Program-made: the position numbers and the translations under genes
NCBI GenBank assembly: GCA_029934695.1
Contig: JAOZLU010000044.1
Location: 1-18,351 of the forward strand
From: Desulfobacterales bacterium
GTDB lineage: Bacteria > Desulfobacterota > Desulfobacteria > Desulfobacterales > 4be13
Length of the DNA stretch: 18,351 bases
Reading direction: 5' to 3'
The notes under the pieces: generated by a model
What the model was told of the DNA's origin: nothing
Database searches by the model: none
The model's input: the letters and a program-made list of their open reading frames with translations, nothing else
Shown: positions 12,592 to 18,351 of the stretch, in pieces
Layout: each line of letters begins with the position of its first letter
Numbering within the stretch: position 1 is the stretch's first letter

Positions 12592-15500
12592 TTAAGTCTC
12601 TATATAAGCTGTAATCATATAATTTTTATCAGAACTGACATCAACATAAATGACAGAGTCTTCAGGATTTTTGGGTAAAATAATCTCTTTTACAGAATAC
12701 TGTCCTCCACTATTTGCATCCCAAATTCGTATTGTTTTATCCCAAGATGCTGTAACTATTTTTTTCCCGTCAGGACTGAACGCTACATGCTCGACACTTT
12801 TTTCATGTAGCATAATATTAAGCAATTCACCAGTATTTGCATTCCAAAGCCTTGCAGTGTTGTCTACTGATTTTCCAATAAAATTACCAGAAGCTGTAAC
12901 TATATATTTTCCGTCAGGACTGAAAGTTGCATGGTTGACAGGCGTTTTATGTCCTTCCATGATAGCAGTCTGTTGTCCGGTAGCAACATCCCACACCCTT
13001 GCAACGCCTTTATTAGATGCTGTAACGATTTTCCGACCATCTGTGCTAAATTCAGCATGATTCACAGAAGCTTCATGCTGTAAAATAAGTTGTTTTCTAT
13101 TATAAATATCCCATATTCGAGATGTTTCGTCTAATGAGGCACTGATAAGAAGCTGTCCGTTAGGGCTAAATCCAACACAGCGAACCATCTCAATATGTCC
13201 TTGTATAATGGTCAGTTGTTTACCGCTCTCAGCTTCCCACAATCTCACTGTATTATCTTCCGATTCACTAACACTGCCGCCTCCTGTAACGGCATACTTT
13301 CCGTCAGGACTAAAAGCAGCGTATGCGATATCATCTTCATGTCCTTTCATTATGGCAAGTTGTTTACCATTATACGCATCCCATATGCATGCAGTTTTAT
13401 CAGATGATGCTGTAATAATACGTTTTCCATCATAATCAAAATTGGCACAATCCACTCCGCCTTCATGACCTTCCAAAACAGCAAGCTGTTCACCTGTATC
13501 ATTATCCCATAATCGGGCGGTGTTATCCCATGATGCGGTAACAATCCGGCTTCCATCAGGACTGAATGAAGCATAAACAACAGATTTTTCATGACCTTTC
13601 AGGCTGACAAGTTCTTTACCTGTTTCAGTATCCCATACCCGAGCAATATTTTCAAAAGAACCTGTAACGATACGTTTTCCATCGGGACTGAAAACAGCAT
13701 AAACAAACGGTTTGTCTCCTTCTATAACAACAAGCGGTTCACGAAAATAAGCCACGGATTCATAAAGTTTATTTTCGGCCTCAGGTACATAAGGACGCTC
13801 GGGAGCAGACATATTTTTAGGCAGTGCCTCTAAAGCCAGCATCATTCCGGTCACTATATTTCCTTTTTCCATTTCCGTCTGAGCTGAAACTACCAATTGT
13901 AAAGACTGATTACGCAGTGCTTTATCACGTTCCTGTTCAGCTTTATTTTGTTCCTGTTCGGCAACCCCTGTTTGTTCAGTAGCTTTTAGAAATCCTGAAA
14001 CGGCAGCTATCAAAGCCAAAATTGCTATTAATGCAAAACCGAGTGCAAATATGAAACGCTTACGAAGTTTTTTACCTGCCTCTTCTTGTTCCTCTGCTCT
14101 CTTACGTTGTTCTTCCGCAATATCCCTGGCATATCTTAGTTCACGCTGACGAATTGCTTCTTTTTCCGCTTCTTCCCGTTTTTCTGCTTCAACACTGGCC
14201 TCAAAAAAAACATGTTGCAATTCCGTCATATCCTGTTTGTTGTGCCTATGATAATCCTTCAGCGAATCCAAATCAGGAGTCCGCCACAGCAGACCGTCGG
14301 GTTTGTCCTGATTCTTCCAGTGGCTTGATGCCTTTTCCAAGCGATGGATAAAGGGAAGATCATCACGTTTTTCATCAAGCCACTGTTTCAGAGAACCCCA
14401 ATGCTCAAACAATGCCTCATGTGTAATTTCAGCAGTCTCTTTTCCTTCGGCATCGGTTGACAGGGTGATAAAATACGCCTTGCCCGTTTTGGAAAACTGT
14501 TGCAGGACATTTCTGACATGCTCCGAGCTTTCATCTTTTGCAACAATTTGAGATAACAGCACACGCCGGCGGGTATCAAAAGCACCTTCACCGATATTGA
14601 TAAGACTTATAAACGCACGTCGGGCAATCCGTCTGTCCGTATCACTGGCAAGACCGTCATAAATTTCCTGCGCCCTGCTTGCCAACGCACCGCCCACGCC
14701 GTTCAGTTTTTCCAATGTATCAGCAGGCTGAACACCTTCTTTTTCCATTCCTTTCCAGATACTGTCCAAGGCAAATTCAAGCAGCGGTAAGGCTCCTTCG
14801 TGTTTTTCAGTTTCGGAAATCAGGCGGTCAACGGTTTCCATGTCAAAAATATATCCGCTGCGTCTGGCCGGCTCTGTTATGACCGAGCGAATCTGATTCC
14901 TGGTCATTGCTTTGACGATAATTTCATTTTCGGCAATGGCATTGTAAAGTTCGGGATGATGATTTTTTGTCTGTTTAAGAAAGTCGGTGCGGAGAATGAT
15001 GATGACAGAAACACGGGAATCCTCATCTGAAGACGCATGAAGCAAGTTCCTTACAAACAGATTCCGTTCCGCTTCATCTTTGCACTGTGTATAAATCTCT
15101 TCAAACTGGTCAACAAGAATAACATCCGGATCAGACGGATTGTTTTTTGCCAATTCTTCAGTAAATGCTTTGAGGGGATATCCTCCGGGTCTGAATACAA
15201 TATCCTGATGATCTGCTGAATGGCGAATTTTATGAATCAGTCCTGCCCTTGCAATGGAAGATTTCCCGGAACCCGAAGGTCCGAGAATTGCCATCAGGCG
15301 AATCGGAGAATCCTGTAGAGTCTGATACTTCTCAAACAGCTTTTCAGTCACATCCTCACGCCCAAAAAAACGGTCAGCATCTTCTTCGTCAAAATATTCC
15401 AGACCCTTGTACGGATTAGGTCCCAGTTCAAAAATCAGACTGACCAGAGCGAACAGCTCATCTTCCCGGACTTTTACGATGATTTTTTTCTGAAAAATCT

Positions 15501-16035
15501 CTTTATCTTTACTCAGGCAGTCCCGAAACGCTTCAAAAGATAAGATTTCAGCATTGTTTTTACTGCATAAGTCCTCATGCTCTGGCTGAATATCTCCTTC
15601 CGGGACAATAAACAGCATGTCTTCATTTTCTTCGGATAGGAAACCTTTTTCCAATTTAAGCTGAAACCCTTCATGTTTAACAGATTTCAGAAACGGCTTT
15701 CCATCCGAAACCTCGATACTTCCGGTAGTCCAGATGTCCGTAAGAATATTCAGCTTCACTTCTCTGGAACGATGGATCAGGGCAAAGAGGTAAGCCAAGT
15801 GAAGAGATTCTCCTATATATTTTTCACCCTTTTTCTGAATAACCTGATCTTTTATCTCTTTGTCAGAAGAGTCTTTCGCCAGTATTAACGCAGCATCTGA
15901 CACTTTTGAACGATTCAGGATTTTTGCAAAGGGAAGATCATATCCTTCCGGAACACTTTCAGACACAGCGTATCTTCCGCAGCCTGAAAATTGATCCTCC
16001 TCCGTATCCACATCTGGATATGCAAAGTGAATCAT
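12592..16035 (-). CDS. STAND-type NTPase with WD40 repeats
   Basis: 1147 aa from ATG 16035 (SD AAGGAG, 6 nt). Residues 1-200: N-terminal domain with GESLHLAYLFAL (75-86), TTGSIEV and K-rich loop, perhaps Lon/S16-like. Residues 207-560: NTPase domain opening NPYKGLEYFDEEDADRFFGR; Walker A GPSGSGKS (252-259), Walker B VILVDQFEE (305-313), then IILRTDF (346-352) and winged-helix-like EITHEALFEHW (536-546). Residues 610-658 are a charged coiled coil; 661-683 a single TM helix. From about 770 eight WD40 blades and the start of a ninth follow. The ORF ends mid-blade (KNYMITAYIET then TAA); one extra T would read through into the 183-aa ORF. STAND NTPases oligomerise on ligand sensing and activate an N-terminal effector; here the WD40/TPR part would sense. 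Ligand unknown. Confidence 0.92.
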   Translation of the reverse strand: MIHFAYPDVDTEEDQFSGCGRYAVSESVPEGYDLPFAKILNRSKVSDAALILAKDSSDKEIKDQVIQKKGEKYIGESLHLAYLFALIHRSREVKLNILTDIWTTGSIEVSDGKPFLKSVKHEGFQLKLEKGFLSEENEDMLFIVPEGDIQPEHEDLCSKNNAEILSFEAFRDCLSKDKEIFQKKIIVKVREDELFALVSLIFELGPNPYKGLEYFDEEDADRFFGREDVTEKLFEKYQTLQDSPIRLMAILGPSGSGKSSIARAGLIHKIRHSADHQDIVFRPGGYPLKAFTEELAKNNPSDPDVILVDQFEEIYTQCKDEAERNLFVRNLLHASSDEDSRVSVIIILRTDFLKQTKNHHPELYNAIAENEIIVKAMTRNQIRSVITEPARRSGYIFDMETVDRLISETEKHEGALPLLEFALDSIWKGMEKEGVQPADTLEKLNGVGGALASRAQEIYDGLASDTDRRIARRAFISLINIGEGAFDTRRRVLLSQIVAKDESSEHVRNVLQQFSKTGKAYFITLSTDAEGKETAEITHEALFEHWGSLKQWLDEKRDDLPFIHRLEKASSHWKNQDKPDGLLWRTPDLDSLKDYHRHNKQDMTELQHVFFEASVEAEKREEAEKEAIRQRELRYARDIAEEQRKRAEEQEEAGKKLRKRFIFALGFALIAILALIAAVSGFLKATEQTGVAEQEQNKAEQERDKALRNQSLQLVVSAQTEMEKGNIVTGMMLALEALPKNMSAPERPYVPEAENKLYESVAYFREPLVVIEGDKPFVYAVFSPDGKRIVTGSFENIARVWDTETGKELVSLKGHEKSVVYASFSPDGSRIVTASWDNTARLWDNDTGEQLAVLEGHEGGVDCANFDYDGKRIITASSDKTACIWDAYNGKQLAIMKGHEDDIAYAAFSPDGKYAVTGGGSVSESEDNTVRLWEAESGKQLTIIQGHIEMVRCVGFSPNGQLLISASLDETSRIWDIYNRKQLILQHEASVNHAEFSTDGRKIVTASNKGVARVWDVATGQQTAIMEGHKTPVNHATFSPDGKYIVTASGNFIGKSVDNTARLWNANTGELLNIMLHEKSVEHVAFSPDGKKIVTASWDKTIRIWDANSGGQYSVKEIILPKNPEDSVIYVDVSSDKNYMITAYIET

Positions 16036-16071
16036 TATTTCTCCTTTCGTGATAAAAAACAAAATGTGATC

Positions 16072-16101
16072 CTAATAGGTGCCAGTCTCTTTTCATTTCA
16101 A
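16072..16101 (-). promoter_or_regulatory. Weak candidate promoter of the STAND gene
   Basis: Minus-strand TTGAAA (16101-16096), an 18-nt spacer and TATTAG (16077-16072), about 37 nt upstream of the start at 16035. The -10 match is poor, so this is only a candidate. The 146-bp gap to the vapC stop makes an own promoter plausible. Confidence 0.3.
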
Positions 16102-16181
16102 ATGATGATTTCATGGACACGGCAACTCCATGTATAGTGAGCAGAAATCGCTGTGGGGAAAGTTCTTTGCCCTGTGACAGA

Positions 16182-16622
16182 TCAGATAATCATAACATCT
16201 AATCCCTGAAGTTCGGCAATCTCTCCCAAAAGATTATCAGCCGCGATGAAAAGTTCCGGAGTTTCTGGTGCAGCCAAAGCAGAGGCCAGTTGTAAGGAAT
16301 CAAGCGATTTCAGCCCCCTTTGCATTCCCACAGTTTTCAGCAGGTATGACGCGTATCTCTTTATGTTTTCGTTAATGTCAGTCACTTCAAAAGCTGAAAC
16401 ATCATTTTCAAAATTTAAAACTGCCTCATTGAAAATATGCTCGTCAATCTCCCTGGTTCTGACTTTTTTTGCCAGCGCAGAAACCATTTCAATTATAGTC
16501 AGATCCGAGATCACAATAATCGGGGTTTCGGAAATTATAAGGCGCGTCAAACGCTCAGTGCCGCTTTCCTCATGGTAAAGTTTGATCAGTGCGCTTGTGT
16601 CAATAAAAAATCGTCTGCTCAT
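16182..16622 (-). CDS. vapC: VapC PIN-domain RNase toxin
   Basis: 146-aa PIN-domain toxin with the full acidic set: D8 (FFIDTSALIK), E45 (TIIEMVSAL), D108 (SLDSLQLASAL) and D129 (FIAADNLL). VapC toxins are Mg-dependent RNases that cut tRNA or rRNA. Its ATG overlaps the stop of the upstream AbrB-type antitoxin (ATGA, 16619-16622). Distantly related to the other PIN toxin at 3165 but not part of the duplicated segments. It ends 146 bp before the STAND NTPase start. Confidence 0.94.
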   Translation of the reverse strand: MSRRFFIDTSALIKLYHEESGTERLTRLIISETPIIVISDLTIIEMVSALAKKVRTREIDEHIFNEAVLNFENDVSAFEVTDINENIKRYASYLLKTVGMQRGLKSLDSLQLASALAAPETPELFIAADNLLGEIAELQGLDVMII

Positions 16623-16855
16623 ATTCTGTCTTTCCTGTCAGCCAAAATTTCCGAACTCATATTTCCTTTGATTCCGTCCAGCAATCCTCTGACTTTTTCA
16701 AAAGAATAACGTTTCCGATGTTCATCAGGATTCGGAACTTCAATGATGACCCTGATCTTCTGATCCGCTCTTAGCTTCAGGTGACTCCTGATCTTTCCGG
16801 GCAGGGGAAGCTGCCCATTATTCAGAATAGTGGTATGATATTCGACCCTTTGCAT
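16619..16855 (-). CDS. vapB: VapB antitoxin, SpoVT-AbrB type
   Basis: 78 aa. The N-terminal half is an AbrB-like swapped-hairpin DNA-binding domain: MQRVEYHTTILNNGQLPLPG followed by LKLRADQKIRVIIEV. The C-terminal part (FEKVRGLLDGIKGNMSSEIL) is the usual VapC-binding tail and ends DRKDRI. SD AAGGAGG lies 8 nt before ATG. It should repress its own operon and neutralise the adjacent VapC. A 33-codon ORF (16822-16923, SD AGGAG, MEISGSGSGN) overlaps its start out of frame and could be a leader peptide, but I do not call it. Confidence 0.9.
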   Translation of the reverse strand: MQRVEYHTTILNNGQLPLPGKIRSHLKLRADQKIRVIIEVPNPDEHRKRYSFEKVRGLLDGIKGNMSSEILADRKDRI

Positions 16856-16956
16856 ATTGTGCTCCTCCTTTTCAAATTTTCAGCAGATGAAAGATTCCCT
16901 GAACCGCTTCCGGAGATTTCCATCGTTAATGCTCCTCTTATTTTGAAAGCTCTTGT

Positions 16957-17559
16957 TTATCTCTCCACCCCAATATATATTCCCCATTTGTCCTTTGTGG
17001 GATCAAATTTCAGATATTTCTTTTTAATCGTTTTTCGTCCTGCCATGAAATTTTTCGGGCGGAACTCATAGCGCACCTCCTTGGTGGCAGGATTTAAAAA
17101 CTGAATCACAAACTCGGTATCAGGTTTTATATCTGCTTCCCATTTTAACCAGATATATGCAGCATGTTCTTTAATCTGTCCTTCCCATACACAGGTGATC
17201 CTGATTTCACCTTCGTCTGTCTGAAAAGTCTTTTCCTGCTCGGAAATATCCAAAGCACCCAAGCGTTCCCCTGCACCGACAGGTACCCACAGCAAGGAAG
17301 ATATGAAATCTGTCAACGCATATTTTACTTTGGAAATAACAGTTTGACTGTCACGACTTTTAGCTATCATTCCAGTGCTAATTGATGCTAGCGCAGGCAT
17401 CGCAGGCATCGCAGGTATCAAGTTGGAAGGATTTGGTTGGATGTCACGACTATTTATACCATAGCCCTCTGCTATCTCAGGATAAATTTTAAATACGACA
17501 TTTATCTCATTCTGCGCTTGGACAGGAAGTTGATAAAAGGTTTTGTCATAGTCATCCAA
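16957..17559 (-). CDS. 200-aa protein of unknown function
   Basis: Unrecognised. Residues 1-45 are mixed, 46-60 form a Pro/Ala/Met linker encoded partly by three gcaggcatc-type 9-bp repeats (NLIPAMPAMPALAS), and 65-200 are predicted β-rich, possibly an Ig-like fold: GEIRITCVWEGQIKEHAAYI, then EFVIQFLNPATKEVRYEFRP. No signal peptide or membrane segment. The start TTG 17559 is the only one keeping the N-terminal residues; AAGGAGAG lies ~15 nt upstream and the gene overlaps the 53-aa ORF by 8 nt, so translation is probably coupled. It precedes vapBC by about 100 bp. Confidence 0.75.
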   Translation of the reverse strand: MDDYDKTFYQLPVQAQNEINVVFKIYPEIAEGYGINSRDIQPNPSNLIPAMPAMPALASISTGMIAKSRDSQTVISKVKYALTDFISSLLWVPVGAGERLGALDISEQEKTFQTDEGEIRITCVWEGQIKEHAAYIWLKWEADIKPDTEFVIQFLNPATKEVRYEFRPKNFMAGRKTIKKKYLKFDPTKDKWGIYIGVER

Positions 17560-17713
17560 TAAAGGCTTTTTTCTCTCCTTTTTTTTGCAATATTTTATTT
17601 ACTTCCAGAATGACGTTTTCCTTCACTCTGTCTAAAGTCGCAGAGAGAGACTCAAAACCTGTCAGACTTTTCCATGCGGAAATAATGCTGTTTACCAATT
17701 CTTCGCCTATCAT
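17552..17713 (-). CDS. 53-aa helical protein, first gene of the operon
   Basis: Encodes MIGEELVNSIISAWKSLTGF and then a likely amphipathic helix with a basic C-terminus. SD GGAGGT sits 10 nt upstream and a sigma70-like promoter about 40 nt upstream. It overlaps the 200-aa gene by 8 nt. Too short to be identified, but signals, spacing and open frame make it a credible gene; it lies below the size where ORF callers are reliable. Confidence 0.65.
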   Translation of the reverse strand: MIGEELVNSIISAWKSLTGFESLSATLDRVKENVILEVNKILQKKGEKKAFIG

Positions 17714-17749
17714 AATATCATTTACCTCCATATCATTTCATTTTGAGTC

Positions 17750-17777
17750 TATATATCAAATGGGCATTTTTTTTCAA
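17750..17777 (-). promoter_or_regulatory. Sigma70-like promoter
   Basis: Minus strand TTGAAA (17777-17772), 16-nt spacer, TATATA (17755-17750), with an A/T-rich stretch just upstream that could act as an UP element. Predicted transcription start near 17743, about 30 nt before the 53-aa ORF. The MITE-like element starts 22 bp upstream of the -35 box. Confidence 0.6.
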
Positions 17778-17799
17778 GAAAAAATTTAAATTAAAAAAT

Positions 17800-17926
17800 C
17801 TGTGTACAGGACAAAAATAATTCTGATTTTTCATATTATTTTTGATATCAGCAAGTTAATGGATTTACAACAGAATAGCCACATTTAACAATATCAGTGA
17901 GTTACCATTTTTTGCCCTGTACACAG
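17800..17926. mobile_element. 127-bp MITE-like element
   Basis: Terminal inverted repeats CTGTGTACAGGRCAAAAA (17800-17817 and 17909-17926) match at 17 of 18 positions. The element is flanked exactly by the direct repeat ttaaaaaat at 17791-17799 and 17927-17935, a 9-bp target duplication. The interior is AT-rich, has no ORF and carries a short direct repeat (atatcagcaagtta / atatcagtgagtta). This is a non-autonomous element needing a transposase elsewhere; the parent IS family cannot be named from this window. Confidence 0.85.
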
Positions 17927-18014
17927 TTAAAAAATACCAAGCTGTCTGACCAAGAAAAAAATATCAGCTAAAACAGTTCCAAAATTTAGGGAAAACGAGG
18001 AAAAAACAGTCTCT

Positions 18015-18351
18015 TTTTCAGACCGGAATATCACTTATAGCATTTTAAAGATTCAGGAAGGAGCAAGGAGGGAATAATTTTTCCAGACGGACTTCAAAAA
18101 AATACAGCTATCTTCCTGTGAAGACAGAATATCATTTATAACGTCTTCAGGATTCGGGAAAGAGGAGCAGGAAAATGATTTTTTTCAGACAGGCTTCAAA
18201 AAATACAAGTCTGTTCTCATGAAGGCAGAATATCATTTATGACATCTTCAGGATTCGGTAAGGAGCAGGAAGGAAATGTTCTTTTCAGACAGGCTTCAAA
18301 AAAATACCAGCCTGTTCCCATGAATGCGGAATATCATTTATGACATCTTCA
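18015..18351. repeat. 101-bp tandem repeat array, continues past the window
   Basis: The motif gaatatca recurs at 18026, 18127, 18228 and 18329, exactly 101 bp apart. Each unit contains gaatatcattta, a cttcaggattcgg segment, a purine-rich stretch and cagacaggcttcaaaaaa. Units 3 and 4 can form a hairpin (acaggctt/aagtctgt at 18189/18207; acaggct/agcctgt at 18289/18309) whose arms covary in part. The leftmost unit is the most diverged. 101 is not a multiple of 3 and no ORF crosses it. The stretch 17936-18014 between the MITE and the array is AT-rich with no visible feature. Confidence 0.88.

Noticed and set aside
16060..16095. Sigma54 promoter (TGGCAC on the minus strand)
   Set aside because: The -24 element is present but no TTGC follows at the required spacing.
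16822..16923. 33-codon ORF overlapping the AbrB-type antitoxin start
   Set aside because: It has an SD but low-complexity sequence and no homologous copy; a leader peptide cannot be shown.
18015..18351. Coding tandem repeat protein
   Set aside because: Period 101 is not divisible by 3 and stops occur in all frames.

Overview
All genes I can support lie on the minus strand, so the window is one ~17.7-kb co-oriented block, read from high to low coordinates. Gene style (abundant toxin-antitoxin cassettes, YhcG-type PDDEXK nucleases, a giant NTPase with WD40 repeats, palindromic GC-rich intergenic repeats, AT-rich spacers) suggests a large, repeat-rich genome of a filamentous or aggregate-forming Desulfobacterota (Desulfonema-like). 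That assignment is inference; no rRNA or taxonomic marker is present. I see no tRNA, rRNA, CRISPR array or complete transposase gene.

Right edge (17.7-18.35 kb): a tandem array with an exact 101-bp anchor period runs off the window. Next to it is a 127-bp MITE-like element with 18-bp terminal inverted repeats and a perfect 9-bp target duplication. Then comes a sigma70-like promoter driving a 53-aa ORF and a 200-aa protein of unknown function, followed by a VapBC pair (AbrB-type antitoxin plus PIN toxin).

Centre (10.2-16.0 kb): a giant STAND-type NTPase locus. Three consecutive ORFs (1147, 183 and 580 aa) look like one ~1,930-codon gene. It would encode an N-terminal domain that may resemble Lon/S16, an nSTAND NTPase, a coiled coil, one TM helix, ~16 WD40 blades, MORN repeats and TPRs. 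Two frame breaks interrupt it: a probable 1-nt loss at 12592 and a tetranucleotide (AAGT) repeat at 12040-12053. Such proteins are often sensors in conflict or signalling systems.

Left half (1.5-10.2 kb): a toxin-antitoxin island that has been duplicated and shuffled. A 1,178-bp segment (RHH protein, HNH nuclease, 54-aa ORF, most of a VapB antitoxin) occurs twice as a direct repeat 2,306 bp apart, and a third partial, diverged copy lies at 9.93-10.19 kb. A YhcG nuclease + HicBA module also occurs twice with reciprocal decay: copy 1 has an intact nuclease and broken hicBA, copy 2 a truncated nuclease and intact hicBA. Between them lie VapBC, two uncharacterised two-gene cassettes (94/194 aa and 127/174 aa), a truncated AAA ATPase, and several gene fragments of 9-40 codons marking recombination junctions. 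The left edge holds a ~418-aa DUF6638-like protein and a composite palindromic/tandem intergenic repeat.
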